A stretch of DNA of 9,735 nucleotides, taken from the NCBI GenBank assembly GCA_002712575.1, contig PATZ01000002.1, positions 1 to 9,735 of the forward strand, given 5' to 3'. Below are positions 1-7,047 of the stretch, one piece after another. Numbering within the stretch: position 1 is the stretch's first letter; each line of letters starts with the position of its first letter. The DNA comes from Methanobacteriota archaeon (GTDB lineage Archaea > Thermoplasmatota > Poseidoniia > Poseidoniales > Thalassarchaeaceae). Below the pieces are notes generated by a model. That model saw only the letters and a program-made list of their open reading frames with translations, had not been told where the DNA came from and did not search any database. The translations under genes and the position numbers were made by a program.

Positions 1-711
1 CCTAAAGAAATGATGGTTGGTTTACAAATAGAAGTTACTGGATATAAATCAGAAGAAGGACTTTTAGAATTATTTACAGGTAATGATATTTCTCCGGGTT
101 TTTTCTCTTGGGCAATACCGTCTGGAGATACAACAAGAATTGGAGTTTGGAGTAAACCGAAATTACTAGGAGATAAATCATGTGAGTATTTCTTAGAACA
201 ATTGATGAATGATTCACCATGGAAAGAAAGATTTGTAGAATGTAAAGAAGTAGGAAGGTTTTGTGGTCCTGTTCCAAGTGGGATCTTGAAAAAAACAATG
301 AAAGAAAGAATTGCACTATTTGGAGATGCTGCTGGAATTTGTAAACCGACTACTGGAGGAGGTATTGGACCTGGTTTCAAACAGGTAGATATTTTAGTTC
401 CACTACTGAACAAAGCGATTGCAGATAACGATTTGTCAGAAAAGAAAATGGCAAAAATATCACTTAGTCTTAATGAAATGAAAAGGGATCAGCGAAGAAA
501 AAGAGCATTAAGGGATGCTTTCTTGACCGAAGTCAGTGAAGAAGAATTAAATACTATTTTCGATATTTGGTCTAGGCCTGAAGTAATAGAATTAATAAAT
601 GAAATAGGAGATATAGAAAATCCAATACCATTAGGAATGAAGATGTTAAAAGATGTCCCAGAATTTAGAAAGTATGCTAAAAAGGCAGCTATGGCAATTT
701 TGTGGGGATAA
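1..711 (+). CDS. Geranylgeranyl reductase-family FAD-dependent oxidoreductase (5' end outside window)
   Basis: The reading frame is open from the first base (codons for P-K-E precede the first Met), so this is the C-terminal 236 residues of a longer flavoprotein. The N-terminal Rossmann part with the GxGxxG dinucleotide motif is missing because the window begins inside the gene. Visible family landmarks are the substrate-domain strand SPGFFSWAIPSGD (residues about 31-43), a GPVPSG turn (89-94), and the FAD-contacting motif GDAAGICKPTTGGGI (108-122), which closely matches the GDAAG..P.TGGGI signature of this family. In archaea, members saturate the geranylgeranyl chains of ether lipids; others reduce the menaquinone side chain or precursor chains. 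I cannot tell which substrate applies here. The tail after the FAD motif is helical and highly charged. The next gene starts 3 bases after the TAA stop, so the two are probably co-transcribed. The Met codons at 10 and 13 are internal, not starts. Confidence 0.82.
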   Translation, partial: PKEMMVGLQIEVTGYKSEEGLLELFTGNDISPGFFSWAIPSGDTTRIGVWSKPKLLGDKSCEYFLEQLMNDSPWKERFVECKEVGRFCGPVPSGILKKTMKERIALFGDAAGICKPTTGGGIGPGFKQVDILVPLLNKAIADNDLSEKKMAKISLSLNEMKRDQRRKRALRDAFLTEVSEEELNTIFDIWSRPEVIELINEIGDIENPIPLGMKMLKDVPEFRKYAKKAAMAILWG

Positions 712-714
712 AAA

Positions 715-1800
715 ATGAAACGATATATCCAGAAAATAAGATATCCCCCCTTCGAATATTCGCACATGAATGCAAATAAAGTTCCGCTAGTTGAAGTTAT
801 TATCGAAACAGACTGTGATTTAGAAAATGAATTTAAAATAGGTAAAGAAGACTCGTGGTACATTGAATGGAGCAAATATATAGATAATGGAAAAAGGATA
901 CCTAAAATAGATTGTGAAGTAAAAAAAGAAGTATTACCATTCCTAATGAGAACTAGAAATGGGTGGTATATTAGTCCCGATCCATTGCATTTAACTTCTA
1001 GAAAAATTATTACTCCTACAGTAATTATACTTATATTATCAATATTAATTCATGCAACCGAACCAGGATTATTAGAATTAGGGATTATTTCTAACTCATT
1101 TGCAGGTTCATATCGTTTTGGTCCTTTGGATTATCCCAAATTATTATTATTTTCATTTCCTATTTTTTTATTACCATTATTGATTAGAATGATTGCTAAT
1201 ATGAGAGACATTTCTAGACAGAATGAATTTGTAAGAAATCCATTAAAACCACCGGAAATAGAAATTGAGAAAAATGTTAATAGTATTGACATTTTCATTA
1301 AAGATGTTCCAAATGGTATTGAATTAAAACAGGCGAGATTGCAGGTAGGAGTTGCTGTACCAGAAAGAGAAAAAATATTACAGGCACTTGGAAGGGGAGA
1401 AGGAGGCCAACCAGCACCGGGAATGTCGACAAAGCCACCAGAAAAAAGAATTAGTACTGGTGATGAAATGGGAACTGGCGTTGGAGAGGCAACTCCTATG
1501 GTAGTCCCACATAGGAGAACATTGATGCTCGAATCATTGAGAGTTTTAGATTTTGGACAATGGGTTAATATAAATTCAAATCAAGAAAAAATAAAACTTT
1601 TTGGACCAAAAGATAATTGGCCTAGTTCAATTTATTCGTCATTAATCACGATTCACTGGGAGTTAATTATTGATGCGATTAAGAAAGACGGAACAAAAAT
1701 GAAGTGGGTAAGACCAGTAATAATGAAATCTGAGAAAAAAAGTATTATTTTACCAAAATTACCCGTCAGAAGTGGAAGAATAGAAATGACAGATTACTAA
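715..1800 (+). CDS. Unrecognised membrane protein with two transmembrane helices and a Gly/Pro-rich linker
   Basis: I do not recognise this 361-residue protein. The N-terminal ~95 residues are soluble and strand-rich. They are followed by two strongly hydrophobic segments, about 98-114 and 142-161, joined by a ~27-residue loop. The region 165-220 is charged. Residues about 226-262 form a low-complexity Gly/Pro/Thr linker, and a strand-rich C-terminal domain (about 265-361) follows. That domain has a P-S-S then I-H-W-E-L pattern (304-316) loosely reminiscent of arrestin-like beta-sandwich proteins; this resemblance is weak. No signal peptide is seen, so N- and C-terminal domains probably share the same side, likely the cytosol. 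The ATG lies 3 bases after the upstream stop, and GGGGA at 704-708 gives a modest ribosome site with 6-base spacing. This suggests co-transcription with the reductase gene. The stop overlaps the mqnC stop on the other strand by 4 bases. Confidence 0.75.
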   Translation: MKRYIQKIRYPPFEYSHMNANKVPLVEVIIETDCDLENEFKIGKEDSWYIEWSKYIDNGKRIPKIDCEVKKEVLPFLMRTRNGWYISPDPLHLTSRKIITPTVIILILSILIHATEPGLLELGIISNSFAGSYRFGPLDYPKLLLFSFPIFLLPLLIRMIANMRDISRQNEFVRNPLKPPEIEIEKNVNSIDIFIKDVPNGIELKQARLQVGVAVPEREKILQALGRGEGGQPAPGMSTKPPEKRISTGDEMGTGVGEATPMVVPHRRTLMLESLRVLDFGQWVNINSNQEKIKLFGPKDNWPSSIYSSLITIHWELIIDAIKKDGTKMKWVRPVIMKSEKKSIILPKLPVRSGRIEMTDY

Positions 1801-2963
1801 TTCTGCATTGGAATTAAAGCTGAAATATTATCTTCTGAAATAATTTCAGTTGATAGAGAAACATATTCTGAATCGCGTTTTTGAGGGATGAAGCCTGCAC
1901 GAGATATTATTCTCTGCAACTCTATTTCGTTTGCATTGGTCTTATCAGTTCCAGAAGCAGAGACCACATTTTCCTCCATCATCGTAGACCCAGCATCATC
2001 AGCTCCAGCGAAAAAAGCCATTTGAGCTATTCCAAGCCCCATAGTAGGCCAAGATGCTTGAATATGAGTTATATTATCAAAAAATAATCTAGATACGGCA
2101 ACGTGACGTAAATATTCCTGAGGTTTCACTTGTAACTGAATTTTATTGTTCCCTTTGTTCCTTTTGCCAAAAACATTATTCTCTAACTGAACAGGCCAAG
2201 AGATGAAAGAAGTAAACCCATTATATCCATTTTTAATGGCTTTATCTTGAGATTTACGAATTTTATCCATATGTAAAACTCTATGACTATTGTTTTCACC
2301 AAAGCCTATTACATTAGTAGCTGAAGTAACTAAACCTAATGATTGAGCTTCTTCCATTATCCTTAACCAATTTTCTGAACCTCCTTTTTTTGGGGAAATA
2401 TCCAATCTTACATCATCAACTAACATTTCAGCACCTCCTCCTGGCAATCCATGAAGACCTACATGTTTCATTTCCTCGAGTACTTGTAATGTATCTAAGC
2501 CGCAAACATCTGCTATTCCTTCTATTTCAATAGGAGAAAAACAATCTAAATCTATAGTAGGGTGTTTAACTCTAATTGATTTGATTAAATTAAGATACCA
2601 CTCTAGATCTAGATCAGGGTTTACCCCTCCTTGCATTAAAATCCTAGAACCACCAATTTTTTCTAATTCGGAAATTCGAGAACTAATTTGATCAAATGTT
2701 TGAGTGTATGTCTCAGAATGTCCTGGTGGCCTATAAAATGAACAAAATTGACAGTTTATTGTACAAATATTAGTATAATTAATATTCCTATCAACAAGAT
2801 ATGTAATTTTATTCCCCGGCACTTGTTTCCTTCTGCGAAATAACGCTGCATCCATTAAATCATTGATATCAGCTTCATCATAGATTATTATTGCTTCATT
2901 GACTGAGAGTCGTGGTGGATTAGAAGAAGTTTGTGTTTGAAGTATTCTTTCCCATTTTTCCAT
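1797..2963 (-). CDS. mqnC: MqnC-like radical SAM enzyme (cyclic dehypoxanthinyl futalosine synthase)
   Basis: This 388-residue protein is a full-length member of the CofH/MqnC/MqnE radical SAM group. MqnC cyclises dehypoxanthinyl futalosine in the futalosine route to menaquinone, in the cytosol. The [4Fe-4S] cluster triad is C67-x3-C71-x2-C74, followed by the FYRPPGH segment typical of MqnC. Further landmarks are MQGGVNPDL (about 110-118), FSPIEI (142-147), LPGGGAEML (173-181), IQASWP (301-306) and GSTMMEENVV (325-334). The PGGGAE form favours MqnC over CofH, which usually has PGTAAE. Oddities are GFGE (about 220-223), where relatives usually have a His (GHGE/GHVE), and two small insertions: about 242-248, and a Lys/Asn-rich stretch near 265-278. 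The ATG is well supported by GGGAGG 7 bases upstream, at the pepP stop. It is the last gene of the minus-strand run. Radical SAM membership is certain, MqnC assignment strong, and CofH or MqnE activity less likely. Confidence 0.88.
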   Translation of the reverse strand: MEKWERILQTQTSSNPPRLSVNEAIIIYDEADINDLMDAALFRRRKQVPGNKITYLVDRNINYTNICTINCQFCSFYRPPGHSETYTQTFDQISSRISELEKIGGSRILMQGGVNPDLDLEWYLNLIKSIRVKHPTIDLDCFSPIEIEGIADVCGLDTLQVLEEMKHVGLHGLPGGGAEMLVDDVRLDISPKKGGSENWLRIMEEAQSLGLVTSATNVIGFGENNSHRVLHMDKIRKSQDKAIKNGYNGFTSFISWPVQLENNVFGKRNKGNNKIQLQVKPQEYLRHVAVSRLFFDNITHIQASWPTMGLGIAQMAFFAGADDAGSTMMEENVVSASGTDKTNANEIELQRIISRAGFIPQKRDSEYVSLSTEIISEDNISALIPMQN

Positions 2964-2967
2964 AAAA

Positions 2968-4359
2968 TTACCTCCCTTGAATTATATTTTCTATTTCATC
3001 AACAGATTTAGGGCAAGAAGATGTTAAAACTATCGGGCCATTCTCTGTAATAAGAACATCGTCTTCAATTCTAACGCCTATTCCCGCATATTTTGAGGGA
3101 ACAGTAATGTCAGTACGCCATTCAGCAAAATATAGGCCAGGTTCAACAGTAAGAACCATACCTTCTTCTAATTTTCTTCCATGAGTTTCGTTATTAGGGG
3201 AAATTATACCAACGTCATGTACATCTAGTCCTAATGAATGACTAGTCCCATGCATAAAGAAATCTCTAAACGGCCCATCAAAATTATCTCCTAAAGCATC
3301 ATCTAAACTACAATTAATAATTCCAAGTGCTATTAATCCCTTTGCTAATACTTTAGAAGCTGCATGATGAGAAGCTTTCCAGGGCGCTCCGACTTTACAT
3401 GCTTTAATTCCTGCTAACTCTGCCTCCAAAACTAATTCATAAATTTCGCGTTGTGCCTCAGAAAAAGTACCATTAATAGGCCATGTTCGTGTTATATCAG
3501 ATGCATAACCTTCTACTTCGCAGCCTGCATCGATTAAAACTAAGTCACCGTCATTTATCGGAGAATCATTAGAATTATAATGTAAAATCGTTGCATTAGA
3601 ACCACTTCCCACGATTGAACCATAGCTGCACCTACTTTTATTTGAAATAAAGTGCTCCTCTATTATTGCCTGTATATTCCATTCTCCGTCTCCTAATTTA
3701 GATTTTGACATAGCTTTAACATGAGCCTGTGATGCTATATCAGATGCCTGTTGCATTATCTCTATTTCTTTTTCAGATTTAATTAATCTCATCTCATCGA
3801 TAATATATGAGGGATCTCCAATTATAACTGGGCCTTTGCCCTCTATGTTCCTTTTTCTTGATTTTTCAGTTAAGGAAACATTCACAAGATTATCCAATTT
3901 ATCATTTAAACCTTGAATAATAAATACATTTTTTGATTTGAGTAATAAGTCTTTTATTTCTTGAATACTATTTTCTATTGAATAAGAATTATCTACAGGC
4001 CAATTTTTCATAGCATTATCAACGCCTATTCGGCGTCCTTCCCAAATCTCGGCTAAGTTATCATTCGGCTGAACAAAAATAGAAGTATTCCATGATCCAG
4101 AATTATTATCACTGACAAAAATTGCATTCGGATACTTCCATCCACACATGTATAACATGTAAGAATTAGCTCTGTATGGGAAATTTGTATCATTTGATCT
4201 CTTAGCAAAGGGGCTACTTGGGATTATTACAATACTATTATCAGGAAGTTGAGAATGAAATTTTTCTTGTCGAGAAAGATATTCTTCTATGCTAAATGGC
4301 AACATTGATACATCGACCACAAACATATCTGATATACTCCCATTAATAGGTGTATTCAT
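2968..4359 (-). CDS. pepP: Xaa-Pro aminopeptidase (peptidase family M24B, PepP-like)
   Basis: This is a cytosolic metallopeptidase that removes the N-terminal residue before proline. Residues about 25-95 form the aminopeptidase P N-terminal domain, with PYRANSYMLYMCGW matching the PYRQNSDFWYFTGF type of segment in E. coli PepP. Residues about 190-450 are the pita-bread catalytic domain. All five expected dinuclear metal ligands are visible: D277 (IDAGCEVEGY), D288 (SDITRTWP), H370 (MHGTSHSLGLDVHDVG), E406 (TVEPGLY) and E432 (GVRIEDDV). The length (463 residues here, against about 440 for E. coli PepP) is normal. The start is uncertain. The frame opens with TTG at 4374. ATG at 4359 is listed. 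ATG at 4326 has GGGAG 10 bases upstream and gives 452 residues. ATG at 4305 gives 445, closest to the family. It lies 18 bases after the PKD-protein gene and 4 bases before mqnC, so it is probably in the same operon. Confidence 0.93.
   Translation of the reverse strand: MNTPINGSISDMFVVDVSMLPFSIEEYLSRQEKFHSQLPDNSIVIIPSSPFAKRSNDTNFPYRANSYMLYMCGWKYPNAIFVSDNNSGSWNTSIFVQPNDNLAEIWEGRRIGVDNAMKNWPVDNSYSIENSIQEIKDLLLKSKNVFIIQGLNDKLDNLVNVSLTEKSRKRNIEGKGPVIIGDPSYIIDEMRLIKSEKEIEIMQQASDIASQAHVKAMSKSKLGDGEWNIQAIIEEHFISNKSRCSYGSIVGSGSNATILHYNSNDSPINDGDLVLIDAGCEVEGYASDITRTWPINGTFSEAQREIYELVLEAELAGIKACKVGAPWKASHHAASKVLAKGLIALGIINCSLDDALGDNFDGPFRDFFMHGTSHSLGLDVHDVGIISPNNETHGRKLEEGMVLTVEPGLYFAEWRTDITVPSKYAGIGVRIEDDVLITENGPIVLTSSCPKSVDEIENIIQGR
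2971..2976 (-). promoter_or_regulatory. Strong Shine-Dalgarno site of mqnC, abutting the pepP stop
   Basis: Read on the minus strand, GGGAGG is followed directly by the pepP stop codon TAA, then TTTT and the mqnC ATG. The spacing from GGAGG to ATG is 7 bases and the core GGAGGT matches the archaeal anti-SD (CACCTCC). This fixes the mqnC start and implies that mqnC is translated from a message that includes pepP, probably with coupling. Confidence 0.75.
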
Positions 4360-4363
4360 AAAA

Positions 4364-4371
4364 AATATATA
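4364..4371 (-). promoter_or_regulatory. Possible TATA-like element ahead of pepP
   Basis: On the minus strand, TATATATT follows the stop of the PKD-protein gene. An archaeal TATA box sits about 26 bases ahead of the transcription start. From here transcription would begin near 4341, which would favour the pepP start at 4326 and allow a pepP-mqnC transcript separate from the upstream genes. The region is AT-rich throughout, so chance is a real alternative. Confidence 0.25.
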
Positions 4372-4377
4372 CAAAAA

Positions 4378-5883
4378 TTACCATTTAGGAATTTTCTCAT
4401 CAATGACATTATATCTTTTATAAAAAGCATAGGAAACAAAAATTATTGATATTAATAAAAAAGTTAGTGAAAAATAAGTCCCTTCCCTGGAGGATTCAGA
4501 TTTAATATTTATAGATATTTGTGAAATTAAATTATCGTTATCCGTAACTTCTAACGATAGAATAAATTCGTCCTCATAGACCGATTCAGGCCAAGAAAAA
4601 GTCCTTTTGCATCCTTCATAAAAAGGCACATTATTGACTTTCCAGATACAACCTAATGATAAAATATCATTTTCAGTATCTGATGATTCTGATGCATCTA
4701 AATCTATTTCTTGATCTTGCAGTAATATTAATGAGTCGCCATCAAATTTCTCTACATCATCAATAGATAATTTTGCTACAGGTGCCATATTAGTTATGGA
4801 AAAATCTATTGAAGAAGAATTACTAAGGCCGCATTCATCAGTCACAGTAAGAATTAATGAATAATTACCAGCATTAAGACTGTCGATTAAGAATGTTCTT
4901 TCATCATCACCTGAAGAGACATTTATCACCTCTAAATGGAACTTATCATCATTTAAGTTTGGAATAAGTTGACTTAAAACCCAAACAAAATTCAGTTTTG
5001 AACGACCAAAAAAGGGATCTGAGGATACACTGCCATCAAATAAGATTGGTGAAAATCCCTCTAATAATTTTAAATTTTCTTGAGATTGAATTGTCGATAT
5101 TGGCTTGTTGTTATCAACTTGTATGAATCTGCAATAAAATTCAGAATTCAATGAATTAGTATTGTAAAGATTATTCGCCCACAAATATAGTGAATAAAAT
5201 CCATCATCAAAATTAGATATATCCAATTCATTTTCAAATGAAAACTGATTTATGAAAGATGATTCTATTTCCATAGAATTTGTTAATATTTCAGAAGAAG
5301 CTAACTTACATGAAGAAGCTTGTGAGTTAGTTTTAACAACATTCCAATAGAGATTTGGTAAAGAATTATCAAATGACCAAGCGTTTCCTGAAAAATATAT
5401 TTTATCTGAAAATAAATTATTATAATTATCATCAATAATTAAAGCCGGTTCAAGAAATTCATCATCGAGAGAAAAAAATATCGGCTTAATGATTACCTGA
5501 GGTGATGGAGAATCCAAAATAACTGTCAAATAACATGTACACGAGTTCGGATAAGATAAAAAATCTAGAAATATCTGCCATTGATAAGTAGGATTTTGAA
5601 AATTATTTGATTCAGAATTTAGGATAATTTGGCCAGAATCATAAAGAATATCCGAGTATTCTAATTTCCACGAAATGATGATCGAATTTTGATTTGAACT
5701 AGCATACCCATAAACTACAGTAGAGTTATTTACACTAAGAGGAGAATCAGAATTAAAGTTTATACTTTGATATGAAGTATTTTCCTGAGCGTTTGCGTTA
5801 TTAAGAATAGGAATAAAGGAACTGAGAAATAATAAAATTACCATTAATCTTATGTATTTCATGGTTTTTTGGCAGTTACTCAT
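4378..5883 (-). CDS. Exported, C-terminally membrane-anchored protein with PKD-like domains
   Basis: This 501-residue surface protein has no evident catalytic motif. The N-terminus is a signal peptide: a basic K-Y-I-R-L stretch, a hydrophobic core at about 13-27, then a likely cleavage after ANA (residue 32). The Met at residue 8 (position 5862) gives a more usual signal peptide length and may be the real start; neither start has a clear ribosome site. Residues 33-255 are strand-rich, Asn/Ser-rich and unrecognised. Residues about 258-364 and 366-463 look like two PKD-type beta-sandwich domains; the second has DGD, DLDASESSDTEND and LEVTDNDN patterns typical of PKD repeats. Cysteines (C115, C117, C192, C251, C351, C412, C425) could form disulfides outside the cell. 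A transmembrane helix at about 469-488 is followed by a short basic tail, so most of the protein should face outward. It may bind sugars or proteins at the surface, but its ligand is unknown. It lies between the kinase and pepP genes. Confidence 0.8.
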   Translation of the reverse strand: MSNCQKTMKYIRLMVILLFLSSFIPILNNANAQENTSYQSINFNSDSPLSVNNSTVVYGYASSNQNSIIISWKLEYSDILYDSGQIILNSESNNFQNPTYQWQIFLDFLSYPNSCTCYLTVILDSPSPQVIIKPIFFSLDDEFLEPALIIDDNYNNLFSDKIYFSGNAWSFDNSLPNLYWNVVKTNSQASSCKLASSEILTNSMEIESSFINQFSFENELDISNFDDGFYSLYLWANNLYNTNSLNSEFYCRFIQVDNNKPISTIQSQENLKLLEGFSPILFDGSVSSDPFFGRSKLNFVWVLSQLIPNLNDDKFHLEVINVSSGDDERTFLIDSLNAGNYSLILTVTDECGLSNSSSIDFSITNMAPVAKLSIDDVEKFDGDSLILLQDQEIDLDASESSDTENDILSLGCIWKVNNVPFYEGCKRTFSWPESVYEDEFILSLEVTDNDNLISQISINIKSESSREGTYFSLTFLLISIIFVSYAFYKRYNVIDEKIPKW

Positions 5884-5914
5884 ATTTAATTAAACCAGTG
5901 TATTGATGATTATA

Positions 5915-6964
5915 TCATCTCTCGGAAATTTGCATTCTCCATGATAAATCATCAAGCCATAATGAAAGAGAATCCTTGGAAATAAATTCTTTAGAGGCGA
6001 CAGCCGATAATATACAATCACATGCAGCTGAAGCCAAAGTAACAGATTCAATTAGAGAGAGGCCATTACCCAGAGAAATTGCCAGGGCTGCTGCTGCTGC
6101 ATCATGAAGTCCTATTTGCTGTTCTGGCGAAGTAGCATTACAAGGGAAGAAGGTATCATCATCTTTGGAATACAAAGTCATGCCCTCTATTCCACCAAGA
6201 ACAAGAAGAGAGCCCCACCCATAATTGTCGATTAGATGGCGTGCAGTTTCTTTGCTATCTTTAAGATCCAAACGACGTTGAAGTAATGCTAAACCCCTAA
6301 TCTCAAATAATACTATTGTAGCACCCCTACTTTTCTCGAGACCTGTTAATTTAGGATCTAAAATTATTGGAATATTATTATTTTTTGCTTTTTCGATCAA
6401 TTTTATAGCGCCTTCAGAAGAAACAACACCTTTATCGTAATCTGAAATAACTAATACACAACTTTCTTCTAGAGATTTCAAAGCTTCAGAAACCAGTTTT
6501 GAACTAATATCAGGAGAAAAAGGGTTTAGAGAACCTCTATCAGCTTGTAATAAGATTTGACTATTTTTTAATAGACTTTCACGACTTCCATAAAATCTAA
6601 TCTTGGTTAGGGTTTTGTGATCATCAATTTTAATAATATTTGATATATCCACTCCGGTATCAGAAAGTTTACTTAATATCGATGATCCTTCTGCGTCTTT
6701 ACCGACACAAGAAAAAAAGTCTACAGGCATTCCAAGAGAATTCAAACTAAGTGCGATATGAGCGGCAGCGCCTGGAGATTCTTCTGAATCAGTAATTTTT
6801 AGGACTGGCACTGGAGCTGTAGATGTAAGATTATTTGCAAAGCCATGATGATATCTGTCTAGCATTATATCGCCAATCAAAGTTACTCGAGAATGGTTAG
6901 TATTATCAAGTAAATTACCTAATTTTTTTAGTGTTTTAGATCTTAGATTCTCGTCCGCATCCAT
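5915..6964 (-). CDS. PfkB-family (HldE/RfaE kinase-domain-like) protein with degraded signature motifs
   Basis: This 349-residue protein aligns along its length with the kinase half of HldE, the ADP-heptose pathway sugar kinase. It has no room for the cytidylyltransferase domain of full-length bacterial HldE (about 477 residues). Retained landmarks are GDIMLDRY (31-38), APVPVLKI (50-57), TKIRF (120-124), SDYDKG (174-179) and LDPK (202-205). Several motifs that are nearly invariant in PfkB kinases are altered. PGGAAN reads PGAAAH (64-69). TPNxxE reads LFEIRG (219-224). VTRG reads VLGG (255-258). The GAGD anion hole reads GLHD (285-288), leaving the candidate catalytic D288 followed by five Ala. 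It may be a kinase with unusual substrate or phosphate handling, or a non-catalytic relative; the sequence alone does not decide. The ATG at 6964 is the only reasonable start and has no clear ribosome site. It is the first gene of the minus-strand run and is divergent from endA. Confidence 0.8.
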   Translation of the reverse strand: MDADENLRSKTLKKLGNLLDNTNHSRVTLIGDIMLDRYHHGFANNLTSTAPVPVLKITDSEESPGAAAHIALSLNSLGMPVDFFSCVGKDAEGSSILSKLSDTGVDISNIIKIDDHKTLTKIRFYGSRESLLKNSQILLQADRGSLNPFSPDISSKLVSEALKSLEESCVLVISDYDKGVVSSEGAIKLIEKAKNNNIPIILDPKLTGLEKSRGATIVLFEIRGLALLQRRLDLKDSKETARHLIDNYGWGSLLVLGGIEGMTLYSKDDDTFFPCNATSPEQQIGLHDAAAAALAISLGNGLSLIESVTLASAACDCILSAVASKEFISKDSLSLWLDDLSWRMQISER

Positions 6965-7047
6965 CGTTATCAGATGTGCGTTGAAGTCATTACCAAAGAT
7001 ATTTGGGGAAACCGACGGTATGAAATCATGAACATATACCGGAAATC
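6965..7047. promoter_or_regulatory. Divergent intergenic region between the kinase gene and endA
   Basis: This 83-base gap must hold the promoters of both the minus-strand run and endA. ATATTT at about 6999-7004, read either way, is the most TATA-like stretch. It lies about 35 bases ahead of the kinase ATG, consistent with a very short leader. For endA, TATGAAAT at 7019-7026 lies about 26 bases ahead of the ATG at 7048, as expected for a leaderless transcript. Neither gene has a clear ribosome site, which fits leaderless starts. These assignments are by inspection only. Confidence 0.4.
6993..7006. repeat. Short inverted repeat CCAAA-GATA-TTTGG
   Basis: Five-base arms flank a 4-base centre in the middle of the divergent region, spanning the best TATA-like stretch. 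It could be an operator or a symmetric TBP site serving both directions. At this length, chance is also plausible. Confidence 0.35.

Noticed and set aside
489..875. A 128-residue open frame on the minus strand across the first gene junction
   Set aside because: It lies opposite the strongly supported reductase gene and the start of the following gene, and its translation shows no recognisable motif.
1881..2087. Short plus-strand open frame opposite mqnC
   Set aside because: It is antisense to conserved MqnC motifs and low in plausible protein features; a shadow frame.
2385..2391. A run of seven A on the mqnC strand followed by GGAGG, resembling a slippery frameshift site or internal ribosome site
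   Set aside because: The normal frame continues through conserved MqnC sequence, and the run is explained by a Lys-Lys-Gly-Gly stretch.
1797..2963. Assignment as CofH (coenzyme F420 FO synthase subunit)
   Set aside because: The PGGGAE motif and the FYRPPGH segment fit MqnC better than CofH, which usually has PGTAAE.
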